A DNA stretch of 40,613 nucleotides from Clostridiales bacterium (GCA_012519695.1 JAAYPT010000029.1:1-40613); one strand, 5' to 3'. Numbered from the stretch's first letter, positions 19,605 through 28,726 are shown. Notes: generated by a model not told the origin, from the letters alone. Made by a program: numbers and translations.

Positions 19605-19628
19605 TTAAGGAAAATCTGCATAAATGAA

Positions 19629-19664
19629 AACCCCGAATGGCATAAACGTCATTCGGGGTTCTTT
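19629..19664. terminator. bidirectional terminator between the chemoreceptor and aroA
   Basis: AACCCCGAATG and CATTCGGGGTT form an 11-bp perfect stem, extendable by two pairs, with T-rich flanks on both strands. It can end both converging transcripts. Confidence 0.93.
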
Positions 19665-19678
19665 ATATCATAGAAAAT
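19662..19678. repeat. recurrent intergenic motif, copy beside the aroA terminator
   Basis: TTTATATCATAGAAAAT, identical to 28698-28714 and sharing 12 bases with 13019-13030. In each case it directly flanks a terminator hairpin. Confidence 0.7.
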
Positions 19679-19684
19679 CAATGC

Positions 19685-20962
19685 TTAGCGTGTAAGTTTT
19701 TCGATATCTTCAAAGAAGGACGGATAAGAAATTGTAACAACGTCTTTATCATCAAAAGTAGTTTCGCCATCAGCATTTAATCCTGCAATTGCAAAAGACA
19801 TAGCAATTCTGTGATCTAAATGTGTCTGAATACAAGCACCATGAAGTGGTGTACCACCTTTGATAATCATTCCGTCTTCTGTCGGAGTAATGTTACCACC
19901 CATAGCAGAAAGGTTTTCCGTTACAACTGCAATACGGTCAGATTCTTTTACTCGTAGTTCCTGAGCATCGGTAATGGTAGTTGTACCTTCTGCAAAAGCT
20001 GCCATAACGGCAATTACAGGTAACTCGTCAATCAATGTAGGAATTAAGTCTCCGCCGATATTAGCTCCGTGTAAAGAACTGCTTTTTACTAAGATATCAG
20101 CAACCGGTTCGCCGGAAACGGTTCGTTCATTTAAAAGAGTAATGTTACCGCCCATAGCAAGTGCAGCCTGTATTATCCCATCTCGAGTAGGATTTACACC
20201 AACATTTTTTATTAAAATCTCAGAATTCGGTGTAATCAGTCCAAGTGCAATAAAGTATGCCGCAGAAGAAATATCTCCCGGAACTTGAATTTGCTGTCCT
20301 TGTAAGTAAGGCTCAGGCTCGATGGAAGCGGTAGTACCGGAAGAAGTAATATGAGCACCAAATCCGGTAAGCATAAGCTCTGTATGATTACGAGAAAGAA
20401 CCGGCTCAGTTACACAGGTAATTCCATCTGCATAAAGTCCTGCAAGAAGAACCGCAGACTTTACTTGTGCGGAAGCCACAGGAGAGTCATAATGAATTCC
20501 ATGAAGCTGTCCTCCGTAAACAGTAAAAGGAGCACAGTCATTTCCATTTAAACTTTCAAAGCGTGCGCCCATAGAAGAAAGTGGTGTAAAAATACGTTTC
20601 ATAGGACGTTTTTGAATGGAAGCATCTCCGTTTAGTGCAGTTTCAAAAGGTTGTCCTGCTAAAATTCCGGAAATAAGTCGTGTAGTAGTTCCGCTATTTC
20701 CTACATCCAAAGTATGGTTTGTCTGTTTTAATCCGTGAAGTCCCTTTCCGTGGATTAAAATACGATCAGGTGTGTTTTCAATTTCAATTCCAAGACTTCG
20801 AAAACAGGAAATTGTCGAAAGACAATCAGCACCCTGAAGGAAGTTTGTAACTTCGGTTAATCCATCTGAAATAGCACCAAACATGATGGAGCGGTGTGAG
20901 ATAGATTTATCACCGGGTACAGCAAGTTCTCCGTGAAATGTGTAATTATTTGTAATCTTCAT
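19685..20962 (-). CDS. aroA: 3-phosphoshikimate 1-carboxyvinyltransferase (EPSP synthase)
   Basis: A 425-residue shikimate-pathway enzyme that joins PEP to shikimate 3-phosphate. Visible signatures are VPGDKSISHRS near residues 15-25, GNSGTTTRL near 87-95 and RVKESDRI near 340. The length is normal. It is the last gene of aroF-tyrA-aroA, with AGAGGT before the ATG and 14 bases between it and tyrA. The bidirectional terminator lies 20 bases past the stop. Confidence 0.97.
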   Translation of the reverse strand: MKITNNYTFHGELAVPGDKSISHRSIMFGAISDGLTEVTNFLQGADCLSTISCFRSLGIEIENTPDRILIHGKGLHGLKQTNHTLDVGNSGTTTRLISGILAGQPFETALNGDASIQKRPMKRIFTPLSSMGARFESLNGNDCAPFTVYGGQLHGIHYDSPVASAQVKSAVLLAGLYADGITCVTEPVLSRNHTELMLTGFGAHITSSGTTASIEPEPYLQGQQIQVPGDISSAAYFIALGLITPNSEILIKNVGVNPTRDGIIQAALAMGGNITLLNERTVSGEPVADILVKSSSLHGANIGGDLIPTLIDELPVIAVMAAFAEGTTTITDAQELRVKESDRIAVVTENLSAMGGNITPTEDGMIIKGGTPLHGACIQTHLDHRIAMSFAIAGLNADGETTFDDKDVVTISYPSFFEDIEKLTR

Positions 20963-20976
20963 AGAATAGATACCTC

Positions 20977-22074
20977 TTAACGTTCGTAGACAGTGTAGTG
21001 ATAGTCGCGAAGCAGAATCAGAGCCTTTTGCAGAGCATTCTCTTCGTAAAATTCAATATGCAGAACACCATCTTGAAATTCTCTGTTATGTATAATACCA
21101 ATATTTTTAATGCTAATATGATTTTTCGCTAAAATAGTGGCAAGGGTTGCAATACCACCAGTCTCATCAATCAAGTCACAATATATTTCAAAGGTTTTTG
21201 AAAGAGGACCAGAACTATTGAGACTTAAAGAGTCTCGGTAATCCTTAGCAGACTGAAAAAAGTCAAGTAAACAAGAACTATTTTCTGTTTTGATTTCTTG
21301 ACGGATATTTTCCAGAGCTTCAATAAATGAATCTAAAAGATTCAAAATTTGTGTTTGATTGGTAAGGCAAATTTGTTGCCACATAATCGGGGAAGAAGAA
21401 GCAATTCTAGTCATATCCCGAAAACCGCCGGCAGCGATAGTCTTCATAGTTTCTTCCGGATTATCTAATTTTTTCACCAGATTCACTAGTGTAAAAGCAA
21501 GAATATGGGGAAGATGACTGATTGCGGCAGTTGCATAGTCATGCACCTGGTAATCCATTACCATTGGAATGGCTCCCAGAGATTGCACAAAAGTCTGAAA
21601 TTCTGCTAATAACGTTGGTGATGTTTTACTGGTGGGGGTCAGAATATAATAGGCATTCTCCAAAAGATATGGAGTTGCATTTATATAGCCGCTTTTTTCT
21701 GAACCGCACATGGGATGTCCGCCGATAAAATATGGTTCAATAGGAGTTCCTGCAATTTCTTGGTGTATAGCAGTTTTTACGCTCCCGACATCTGTAATAA
21801 TGCAGGAATCCCCAGCAAAATTTGACAATTTTGCAAGAAATTCTGCATTTTTTTGGACAGGTGCACATAGAAAAATATAACGGCAAGAAGCGAAATCATC
21901 GCTAATTGTATCATAAGAATGAGTAAGTACACCGTCTTGTACTGCCTGTGAAAGAGAAGCAGTATCAATATCATATGCAATCAGTGAAATATCGGGATGT
22001 ACCCGGTGAATTGTCTTGGCAATTGCTCCACCAATCAGACCAAGACCGATAAAACCAATTTTATCTGGCAACAT
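20977..22074 (-). CDS. tyrA: prephenate dehydrogenase with C-terminal ACT domain
   Basis: A 365-residue tyrosine-branch enzyme that oxidatively decarboxylates prephenate to 4-hydroxyphenylpyruvate. The N-terminal NAD-binding motif is GLGLIGG (about residues 10-16), followed by the substrate-site region FIGGHPMCGSEKSG. From about residue 295 an ACT domain begins (ETGGIATLATILAKN), which in this family usually gives feedback control by tyrosine. It starts two bases after the aroF stop, with the ribosome-binding site in the end of aroF, so translation is probably coupled. Confidence 0.95.
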   Translation of the reverse strand: MLPDKIGFIGLGLIGGAIAKTIHRVHPDISLIAYDIDTASLSQAVQDGVLTHSYDTISDDFASCRYIFLCAPVQKNAEFLAKLSNFAGDSCIITDVGSVKTAIHQEIAGTPIEPYFIGGHPMCGSEKSGYINATPYLLENAYYILTPTSKTSPTLLAEFQTFVQSLGAIPMVMDYQVHDYATAAISHLPHILAFTLVNLVKKLDNPEETMKTIAAGGFRDMTRIASSSPIMWQQICLTNQTQILNLLDSFIEALENIRQEIKTENSSCLLDFFQSAKDYRDSLSLNSSGPLSKTFEIYCDLIDETGGIATLATILAKNHISIKNIGIIHNREFQDGVLHIEFYEENALQKALILLRDYHYTVYER

Positions 22075-22076
22075 CC

Positions 22077-23087
22077 TTATTTCCTCCCGGTCAATGCTAC
22101 ATATGGCTTTAGATTTGTCATAACAGAATCAAACTGTTCAAATGTAAGTGACTGTGGTCCGTCGGAAAGCGCATGTGCAGGATCATTGTGAACTTCAATC
22201 ATAAGACCGTCAGCACCACATGCAACAGCAGCTTTTGCTAATGGTTCTACATAACTTCTTACACCGGTAGCATGGCTTGGGTCAACGATAACCGGAAGAT
22301 GTGTTTTCTCTTTTAATACGCAAACAGCACTTAAGTCTAAGGTGTTTCTGGTAGCAGTCTCATAGGTACGAATACCACGTTCGCATAAAACAACATTTGG
22401 ATTTCCTTCCGACATGATGTACTCAGCAGCGTTTAACCATTCATCCACGGTAGCGCATAGTCCACGTTTTAAAAGAACCGGATGCTTTGTTTTTCCAACC
22501 TCTTTTAATAATTCAAAGTTCTGCATGTTACGAGCACCTACCTGGAGCATGTCTACATACTTGGTTGCAAGTTCTACAGCATGGATACTGGTAACTTCAC
22601 AGATACCGGCAAGTCCTGTTTCAGCGCATGCAGTCTGCATGAACTTTAATCCATCTTCTTCTAATCCCTGGAAAGAATATGGACTGGTTCTTGGCTTGAA
22701 AGCGCCGCCTCTTAAAATAGTAGCACCGGATTTTTTTACAGCCTTTGCGATACACATTAATTGTTCTTCGGTTTCTACTGCACATGGACCTGCCATGATT
22801 GTCATGGTGTCCGGACCGATGGTAGTATTACGAACAGATACGCTTGTTGGTTCCGGATGGAACTTTTTATTTGCAAGTTTGTAGCTTTCGGTAATGGGAA
22901 CGATCTTGTCTACAGCCTGAAGTCCTTCGATTGCCTGTGTATTTAAGCGAGACTTATCTCCGATAACACCGATAATGGTGACTTCTTCCCCTTTGGAAAG
23001 GTGTGTGGAAAGTCCGCAAGAAGTGATAGTAGATACCACTTTTTCAATTGCTTCCTGAGAAGCATTTTGTTTCATTACAATAATCAT
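22077..23087 (-). CDS. aroF: 3-deoxy-7-phosphoheptulonate synthase (type I-beta DAHP synthase)
   Basis: A 336-residue enzyme for the first step of aromatic amino acid synthesis, from PEP and erythrose 4-phosphate. Residues 1 to about 70 form a ferredoxin-like regulatory domain (starting [10 protein letters not shown]), which in related enzymes mediates allosteric control. The catalytic barrel shows [32 protein letters not shown] and VDPSHATG. It leads the aroF-tyrA-aroA operon, and its promoter carries two palindromes. Confidence 0.96.
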   Translation of the reverse strand: MIIVMKQNASQEAIEKVVSTITSCGLSTHLSKGEEVTIIGVIGDKSRLNTQAIEGLQAVDKIVPITESYKLANKKFHPEPTSVSVRNTTIGPDTMTIMAGPCAVETEEQLMCIAKAVKKSGATILRGGAFKPRTSPYSFQGLEEDGLKFMQTACAETGLAGICEVTSIHAVELATKYVDMLQVGARNMQNFELLKEVGKTKHPVLLKRGLCATVDEWLNAAEYIMSEGNPNVVLCERGIRTYETATRNTLDLSAVCVLKEKTHLPVIVDPSHATGVRSYVEPLAKAAVACGADGLMIEVHNDPAHALSDGPQSLTFEQFDSVMTNLKPYVALTGRK

Positions 23088-23124
23088 AATCTAAACCCTC
23101 AACTTTTCTAAAATTTCGTGATTG

Positions 23125-23146
23125 TTTCTATCATAAGTGATAGAAA
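23125..23146. promoter_or_regulatory. palindromic operator candidate over the aroF -10 box
   Basis: TTTCTATCA and TGATAGAAA are perfect nine-base arms around TAAG. The palindrome covers the whole -10 of the aroF promoter, so a bound protein would block transcription. No matching regulator gene is seen here. Confidence 0.5.
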
Positions 23147-23158
23147 AGAAAAAGTCAA
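23130..23158 (-). promoter_or_regulatory. sigma-A promoter for aroF-tyrA-aroA
   Basis: On the minus strand TTGACT (23158-23153) and TATGAT (23135-23130) are separated by exactly 17 bases. This puts the start of transcription about 35 bases before the aroF ATG. No T-box or trp-type leader fits in so short a leader. Confidence 0.85.
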
Positions 23159-23178
23159 CACTTTGTCGCGTCAAAGTG
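23159..23178. promoter_or_regulatory. second palindrome directly upstream of the aroF -35 box
   Basis: CACTTTG and CAAAGTG are perfect seven-base arms around TCGCGT, whose centre CGCG is itself palindromic. It touches the -35 box, the position of an activator or cooperative repressor site. Confidence 0.5.
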
Positions 23179-23294
23179 AAAAAGCAATATGTGCAAGTTT
23201 GATAATAATTGCAAAAAAAGAAAAGAAAAAGAAAAGGTATTTTCAATAAAAAGAATAATCTCAATAAATAAATTAGAAAATATAAACAAAATAG

Positions 23295-23323
23295 TTGAAA
23301 AAACACAAACAATTTAGTAAAAT
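23295..23323 (+). promoter_or_regulatory. sigma-A promoter for the EF-G-like gene
   Basis: TTGAAA (23295-23300) and TAAAAT (23318-23323) with 17-bp spacing, 37 bases before the ATG. The region 23180-23290 between the divergent promoters is A-rich and shows no other structure. Confidence 0.7.
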
Positions 23324-23359
23324 ATATACTATAAAAATAATAGCATTGGGGGAATTGAC

Positions 23360-25450
23360 ATGAACGTTTACACAACAGACAAAATTAGAAATATTGCACT
23401 TTTGGGACATGGCGGATGTGGAAAGACCACTTTGGTAGAAGCAATGGCATACCTTTCCGGACTGACTACCAGAATGGGAAAGATTAGTGATGGAAATACC
23501 ATTAGTGATTATGATAAGGAAGAAATCAAACGCCTTTTTTCCATTAATACAACCGTAGTACCAATTATTTGGGAAGATACCAAAATCAATGTATTAGATA
23601 CACCGGGCTACTTTGGATTTGTAGGAGAAGTCGAAGAAGCAGTCAGTGTGGCAGATGCTGCGGTGATTGTAGTATCCGGGAAAAATGGAATTGAAGTGGG
23701 CACACAGAAGGCATGGGATATTTGCGAGAAGTATAAGATTCCAAGAATGTTTTTTGTAACAGAAATGGATGATGATAATGCAAGTTTTCGTCAGGTAGTA
23801 GAAGATTTACAGGAGATGTATGGAAAGAAAATCGCGCCATTTCATTTGCCAATCCGTGAAAACGAAAAGTTTGTGGGATATGTAAATGTTGTGACACAGA
23901 CCGGAAATCGTTGGAATGATAAGGGAGAAGTAGAAGAAGTGCCTGTTCCGGATTATTCCAAACCTAACTTGGAGATTTGTCGAGAAGCTTTAATGGAGGC
24001 GGTTGCAGAGACAAGCGAAGAGTTTATGGAACGCTATTTTGCAGGAGAAGAATTTTCAGAGTTTGAAATTCGTACAGCACTTCGAAATAATGTGGCAGAC
24101 GGAAGTATTATTCCGATTTCTATGGGCTCCAGTATTATGGCACAGGGAGTTTATACCCTGTTAGATGATATTTTAAAATATCTCCCAAGCCCGGAGAAAC
24201 GTACCTGCAAGGGAGTCAATATGAAAACAAATGAAGTATTCGAGGGGGACTATGATATTGCAAAACCAAAGAGTGCTTATATTTTTAAAACCATTGCAGA
24301 TCCTTTTATTGGAAAATATTCTCTTATAAAAGTAAATTCCGGCGTACTTAAGACAGACGATGTTTTGTACAATTCCGAGAAGGATATGGAAGATAAAATC
24401 GGAAAAATTTACATTATGCAAGGAAATAAACCAACGGAAGTTCCGGAGCTTCATGCAGGTGATATTGGTGCATTAGCAAAACTTTCCAAGGTTGGAACCA
24501 GAGATACCTTATCTACCAAGGCGGCCCCGGTTATGTACGGAAAAACGCAGATTTCCACGCCATATACTTATATGCGGTATAAGGCAAAAAACAAAGGGGA
24601 TGAAGATAAAATATCTCAGGCATTGCAAAAATTGATGCAGGAAGATTTAACTCTTAAAGTAGTAAATGACAGTGCTAATGGACAGAGCTTGATATATGGA
24701 ATCGGAGATCAACATCTGGAAGTAGTGGTAAGTAAGTTGAAAGAACGCTATAAAGTAGAAATTGAATTAAGTCGACCGAAGATTGCATTTCGTGAGACTA
24801 TTCGCAAAAAAGCAGATGTAGAGTATAAATATAAAAAGCAGTCTGGTGGACACGGTCAGTACGGACATGTAAAAATGACCTTTGAACCAAGTGGCGATTT
24901 GGAAACACCGTATGTATTTGAGCAGCAGGTAGTTGGTGGAGCAGTTCCGAAGAACTTTTTCCCGGCAGTGGAAAAGGGACTTCAGGAATCCGTACAAAAA
25001 GGTCCTATGGCAGCATATCCGGTAGTAGGAATAAAAGCAGTATTATATGACGGTTCTTATCATCCGGTAGATTCATCCGAAATGGCATTTAAGATGGCAA
25101 CCATTCAGGCGTTTAAGAAAGGTATTATGGAAGCATCCCCAATATTACTGGAGCCGATTGCAACTTTAAAAGTTGTAGTACCGGATAAGTATACCGGAGA
25201 TATTATGGGGGATTTAAACAAACGCCGAGGCAGAGTATTAGGCATGAATCCGGTAGAAACAGGAAAAACTGAGATTACAGCAGATGTACCATATATGGAA
25301 CTATATGGATATATGACAGACTTGCGTTCTATGACAGGAGGCAGTGGTGTATTTTCTTATGAATTTGCAAGGTATGAACAAACACCAAGTGATATTCAAG
25401 AGAAAGAAGTAGCTGCAAGAGCGAATAAATTAGAAAAAGACGAAGAGTAG
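23360..25450 (+). CDS. elongation factor G-like protein (EF-G paralogue)
   Basis: A 696-residue translational GTPase homologue with the full EF-G domain order. G1 is GHGGCGKT at 16-23 and the switch-II motif is DTPGY at 80-84. Canonical EF-G has DTPGH, whose His drives GTP hydrolysis; here it is Tyr. The G4 guanine-specificity motif NKxD is TEMD at 134-137. Domains III-V are well kept (KQSGGHGQYGHVKM, SSEMAFKMA, RRGRVLGM). It is therefore not the housekeeping EF-G but one of the paralogues common in Firmicutes and may translocate ribosomes without normal GTP turnover or act in stress. It is monocistronic, with GGGGGA before the ATG. Confidence 0.92.
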   Translation: MNVYTTDKIRNIALLGHGGCGKTTLVEAMAYLSGLTTRMGKISDGNTISDYDKEEIKRLFSINTTVVPIIWEDTKINVLDTPGYFGFVGEVEEAVSVADAAVIVVSGKNGIEVGTQKAWDICEKYKIPRMFFVTEMDDDNASFRQVVEDLQEMYGKKIAPFHLPIRENEKFVGYVNVVTQTGNRWNDKGEVEEVPVPDYSKPNLEICREALMEAVAETSEEFMERYFAGEEFSEFEIRTALRNNVADGSIIPISMGSSIMAQGVYTLLDDILKYLPSPEKRTCKGVNMKTNEVFEGDYDIAKPKSAYIFKTIADPFIGKYSLIKVNSGVLKTDDVLYNSEKDMEDKIGKIYIMQGNKPTEVPELHAGDIGALAKLSKVGTRDTLSTKAAPVMYGKTQISTPYTYMRYKAKNKGDEDKISQALQKLMQEDLTLKVVNDSANGQSLIYGIGDQHLEVVVSKLKERYKVEIELSRPKIAFRETIRKKADVEYKYKKQSGGHGQYGHVKMTFEPSGDLETPYVFEQQVVGGAVPKNFFPAVEKGLQESVQKGPMAAYPVVGIKAVLYDGSYHPVDSSEMAFKMATIQAFKKGIMEASPILLEPIATLKVVVPDKYTGDIMGDLNKRRGRVLGMNPVETGKTEITADVPYMELYGYMTDLRSMTGGSGVFSYEFARYEQTPSDIQEKEVAARANKLEKDEE

Positions 25451-25465
25451 AAAAGTGATATTTAC

Positions 25466-25506
25466 AGAGAATTCCGTAGAATACATATCTGCGGAATTCT
25501 CTTTTT
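25466..25506. terminator. terminator after the EF-G-like gene
   Basis: A 15-base stem, AGAGAATTCCGTAGA with TCTGCGGAATTCTCT (one T-G mismatch or wobble), runs into TTTTT on the + strand. It also lies downstream of the convergent SOD gene. Confidence 0.92.
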
Positions 25507-25509
25507 ATG

Positions 25510-25532
25510 CAATAGGAATTTGCATCCTATTG
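25510..25532. repeat. inverted repeat at the 3' side of the SOD gene
   Basis: CAATAGGA and TCCTATTG are perfect eight-base arms around ATTTGCA. It lies 20 bases past the SOD stop on the minus strand. No T-run follows, so it may protect the mRNA end. Confidence 0.5.
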
Positions 25533-25551
25533 GCTCCGCGAATCCTTTACA

Positions 25552-26073
25552 TTAGGTAGCGGTGATTACACCGCAGGCAATCATACTACCGGAATTTCCG
25601 GAAGGTTGGCTGTGAAAATCGTCCGGGTTTTCATGTATAATCACGGTTCTGCCAAGAATTTCAGAAATAGAAAAACGCTCTGTATAATATAACATCCAGG
25701 CAAATCCATTATTTGAAAAAAGAGGAGGCAGGTCACCGGCATGTTCCGGGTGCTGGCAGGAGTTGGGGTTGAAATGCATTCCGGCATTGGCAAAAGGGTT
25801 GTCGGAAGTTCCGGTGCAACTACCACCTTCATGAATATGAAAGCCATGAATAAATGGCGCACAGGGCGAGAATTCTCCAGCAGGAAGTCCATATATTTCC
25901 GCATTTACAATTACACCTGTGCCAGAAGAATAGAATCGGACAATACCGTGAAGATTCGGATAGCTGGGAGAACCATTTATTTGGGCATATGCTTCCGGCA
26001 TTTGATACAAAACTTCTTCCAAATAAGAAAGTCCCGGATTTTCATAGGAATTAGTATTAGAATTTTGTATCAT
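25552..26073 (-). CDS. Cu/Zn-type superoxide dismutase family protein
   Basis: A 173-residue Cu/Zn SOD homologue. By comparison with SOD1 the copper ligands are H79, H81, H100 and H147, and the zinc ligands H100, H108, H111 and D114; all are present. C86 and C167 can form the family disulfide. The active-site Arg that guides superoxide (R143 of SOD1, in GSRxACG) is Met164 here (GSMIACG). There is no signal peptide. A TTG at 26085 is in frame, but TGGAG six bases before the ATG at 26073 favours the shorter form. The promoter matches the sporulation sigma-K consensus, so a spore-coat role is plausible, as for coat-associated SODs in Bacillus. That is inference. Confidence 0.92.
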   Translation of the reverse strand: MIQNSNTNSYENPGLSYLEEVLYQMPEAYAQINGSPSYPNLHGIVRFYSSGTGVIVNAEIYGLPAGEFSPCAPFIHGFHIHEGGSCTGTSDNPFANAGMHFNPNSCQHPEHAGDLPPLFSNNGFAWMLYYTERFSISEILGRTVIIHENPDDFHSQPSGNSGSMIACGVITAT

Positions 26074-26101
26074 AAGTAACTCCAAAAAAGATTGTTCGGT
26101 T

Positions 26102-26129
26102 TAGTATATGCGAAAAGGAAAGAAAAGTG
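26102..26129 (-). promoter_or_regulatory. sigma-K-like (late mother-cell) promoter for the SOD gene
   Basis: On the minus strand CAC (26129-26127), then exactly 16 bases, then CATATACTA (26110-26102). This matches the Bacillus sigma-K consensus mAC-N16-CATAnnnTA at every fixed position. The start of transcription would fall about 22 bases before the ATG, leaving room for the ribosome-binding site. I see no sigma-A promoter for this gene. Confidence 0.55.
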
Positions 26130-26140
26130 TTGCCTAAATC

Positions 26141-26168
26141 TTGACAAATTATCCCCTTGTGATAAACT
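26141..26168 (+). promoter_or_regulatory. sigma-A promoter for leuS
   Basis: A perfect TTGACA (26141-26146) and an extended -10, TGATAAACT (26160-26168), with 16-bp spacing. The leader of about 65 bases contains a small hairpin, TTGGCA-TAT-TGCCAA (26207-26221), just before the ribosome-binding site. There is no T-box. Confidence 0.8.
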
Positions 26169-26240
26169 TTTAAAAGTATAGGTATATACATATAGAATGA
26201 AAAAGATTGGCATATTGCCAAGTTTAGGAGGAAATAGAAG

Positions 26241-28652
26241 ATGGCAACACCGTATAACCACAGAGCCGTAGAAGAAAAATGGCAGAAAATATGGGATGAT
26301 GAAAAAGCTTTTGCTGCAACAGACGATTATTCAAAACCAAAATATTACGCATTAGTAGAATTCCCATATCCTTCAGGAAAGGGACTTCATGTAGGTCATC
26401 CAAGACCTTACACAGCACTTGATATCGTTGCAAGAAAAAGAAGAATGCAAGGATATAATGTATTGTATCCAATGGGATGGGATGCATTTGGATTACCAAC
26501 AGAGAACTATGCAATCAAGAATAAGATTCATCCAAAGATTGTAACAAAGAATAACGTAGAAAGATTCAAAAAGCAGTTACATTCCTTAGGATATTCCTTT
26601 GATTGGGATAGAGAGATTAATACAACAGATCCAGAGTATTATAAATGGACCCAGTGGATTTTCTTGAAATTATTTAAAGCAGGACTTGCTTATAAAACAG
26701 AGATGCCAATTAACTGGTGTACTTCTTGTAAAGTAGGACTTGCAAATGAGGAAGTTGTAAATGGTGTATGTGAGCGATGCGGTGCACCGGTAGTCCGCAA
26801 AGTAAAAAGCCAGTGGATGTTAAAAATCACAGAATATGCAGAAAAACTTTTGGAAGGATTAAACGATGTAGACTACATTGAAAGAGTAAAAGTTTCACAG
26901 CGTAACTGGATTGGAAAGAGCCAGGGTGCAGAAGTAGACTTCCAGATTGCAGGAAAAGACGATAAGCTTACTGTTTACACAACAAGACCGGATACTTTAT
27001 TTGGTGCAACATATATGGTAGTTTCCCCAGAACATCCAACATTGGATAAATACAAAGATGAAATTGAAAACTGGGATGAAATTGTAGCATATAGAGAACA
27101 GGCAGCAAGAAAGTCTGACTTCGAACGTTCCGAGCTTGCAAAAGAGAAGACCGGTGTAGAAATTAAAGGACTTAAGGCAGTAGACCCTGTAAATGATAAA
27201 GAGATTCCAATCTGGGTATCTGATTATGTATTAATGAGCTACGGAACAGGAGCAATCATGGCAGTTCCGGCACATGATACCAGAGACTGGGAGTTTGCAA
27301 AGAAATTCAATTTACCAATCATTGAAGTAGTAGCAGGTGGCAAAAATGTACAGGAAGAAGCCTATACCGATGTTGCTACCGGAAAATTGATTAATTCCGG
27401 ATTCTTAGATGGACTGGAAGTGGCAGAAGCAAAGAAGAAAATCATTGCATTCTTAGAAGAAAAAGGAATTGGAAAAGGAAAGACCAATTACAAATTAAGA
27501 GACTGGGTATTCTCACGTCAGCGTTATTGGGGAGAACCTATTCCAATTGTAAAATGTGAAAAATGCGGCTATGTGCCAATTTCAGAAAGCGAACTTCCGT
27601 TAGAGCTTCCAGAAGTAGAAAGCTATATGCCAACAGATAACGGAGAGTCACCATTAGCAGCTATGGATGAATGGGTAAATACAACTTGTCCATGTTGTGG
27701 TGGACCTGCAAAGAGAGAGACAGATACTATGCCACAGTGGGCAGGATCTTCCTGGTATTTCCTTCGTTACACAGATCCACATAACCATGAAGCACTGGCA
27801 AGTCCGGAAGCATTGAAATATTGGTTACCGGTTGACTGGTATAACGGCGGTATGGAACATACAACATTACATTTACTGTATTCCAGATTCTGGCATAAGT
27901 TCTTATATGATGAGAAGATTGTTCCTACTCCGGAACCATATCAGAAGAGAACTTCTCATGGTATGATATTAGGTGAAAACGGAGAAAAGATGTCCAAATC
28001 CAGAGGAAATGTTGTAAACCCGGATGATATTGTTATGGATTATGGCGCAGATACACTTCGTACCTATGAGATGTTCATTGGAGCATTTGACCTTAGTGCT
28101 TCCTGGTCTGAAAACGGAGTAAAGGGTTGTAGAAGATTCTTAGAGCGTGTATGGAAGTTACAGGATATTTTAGTAGACGGAGATGCATACAGTGCAGAAT
28201 TTGAAACAAAGATGCACCAGTTAATTAAGAAAGTAAGCTCTGATTATGAGAACTTAAAATATAACACAGCCATTGCTGCATTGATGTCTATCTTAAATGA
28301 TTTCTCCAAAGCAGGAAAAATCAATCGTGCAGAGTTTAAGACATTCTTGGTATTGTTGAATCCGGTAGCACCACATATTACAGAAGAATTGTGGACTGCA
28401 TGCGAATATGAAGGAAGATTGTATCAGACTGCATGGCCGGAATACGATGAAGAAAAGACCAAAGAAGATACCGTAGAGATTGCCGTACAGTTAAATGGAA
28501 AAACTAAAACTACCGTTACCATTGCAGTAGATGCTGATAAAGATACAGCCATTGCAATGGGAAAAGAAGCGCTTGGAGATAAATTAACCGGAAATATTAT
28601 CAAAGAAATTTATGTTCCTGGTAAGATTATCAATATTGTAGCAAAACCATAA
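26241..28652 (+). CDS. leuS: leucyl-tRNA synthetase
   Basis: An 803-residue class I synthetase that charges tRNA-Leu. The HIGH motif is HVGH at 50-53 (within [12 protein letters not shown]) and the KMSKS motif is exact at 583-587. The large insertion around residues 220-400 is the CP1 editing domain, with the Thr-rich [12 protein letters not shown] and the Asp region [12 protein letters not shown]. Cysteine pairs (CTSC...CERCG, and CEKCG...CPCCGG) are likely zinc sites. The start follows AGGAGG. The length is normal. Confidence 0.98.
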   Translation: MATPYNHRAVEEKWQKIWDDEKAFAATDDYSKPKYYALVEFPYPSGKGLHVGHPRPYTALDIVARKRRMQGYNVLYPMGWDAFGLPTENYAIKNKIHPKIVTKNNVERFKKQLHSLGYSFDWDREINTTDPEYYKWTQWIFLKLFKAGLAYKTEMPINWCTSCKVGLANEEVVNGVCERCGAPVVRKVKSQWMLKITEYAEKLLEGLNDVDYIERVKVSQRNWIGKSQGAEVDFQIAGKDDKLTVYTTRPDTLFGATYMVVSPEHPTLDKYKDEIENWDEIVAYREQAARKSDFERSELAKEKTGVEIKGLKAVDPVNDKEIPIWVSDYVLMSYGTGAIMAVPAHDTRDWEFAKKFNLPIIEVVAGGKNVQEEAYTDVATGKLINSGFLDGLEVAEAKKKIIAFLEEKGIGKGKTNYKLRDWVFSRQRYWGEPIPIVKCEKCGYVPISESELPLELPEVESYMPTDNGESPLAAMDEWVNTTCPCCGGPAKRETDTMPQWAGSSWYFLRYTDPHNHEALASPEALKYWLPVDWYNGGMEHTTLHLLYSRFWHKFLYDEKIVPTPEPYQKRTSHGMILGENGEKMSKSRGNVVNPDDIVMDYGADTLRTYEMFIGAFDLSASWSENGVKGCRRFLERVWKLQDILVDGDAYSAEFETKMHQLIKKVSSDYENLKYNTAIAALMSILNDFSKAGKINRAEFKTFLVLLNPVAPHITEELWTACEYEGRLYQTAWPEYDEEKTKEDTVEIAVQLNGKTKTTVTIAVDADKDTAIAMGKEALGDKLTGNIIKEIYVPGKIINIVAKP

Positions 28653-28658
28653 AAAATA

Positions 28659-28697
28659 TAAGCTCAGAATGGTTAGAAGATAACCGTTCTGGGCTTA
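28659..28697. terminator. bidirectional terminator between leuS and the small-protein pair
   Basis: TAAGCTCAGAATGGTTA pairs with TAACCGTTCTGGGCTTA with a few G-U pairs. A T-rich tail is present on the + strand and a better one (TATTTTTTA) on the minus strand. Confidence 0.88.
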
Positions 28698-28714
28698 TTT
28701 ATATCATAGAAAAT
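28698..28714. repeat. recurrent intergenic motif, copy beside the leuS terminator
   Basis: The same 17 bases as at 19662-19678, beginning directly after the terminator hairpin. Confidence 0.7.
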
Positions 28715-28726
28715 ATCGCTTTGTTT

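Noticed and set aside
20351-22946. Plus-strand open frames opposite aroA, tyrA and aroF
   Set aside because: They are antisense shadows of well-conserved enzymes and have no ribosome-binding sites or recognisable products.
23088-23358. Possible tRNA-dependent or trp-type attenuator before aroF
   Set aside because: The promoter places the transcript start about 35 bases before the ATG, leaving no room for such a leader.
26086-26240. Possible T-box leader upstream of leuS
   Set aside because: The leader is only about 65 bases, lacks the T-box core sequence and has no terminator/antiterminator pair; the small TTGGCA hairpin is too short.
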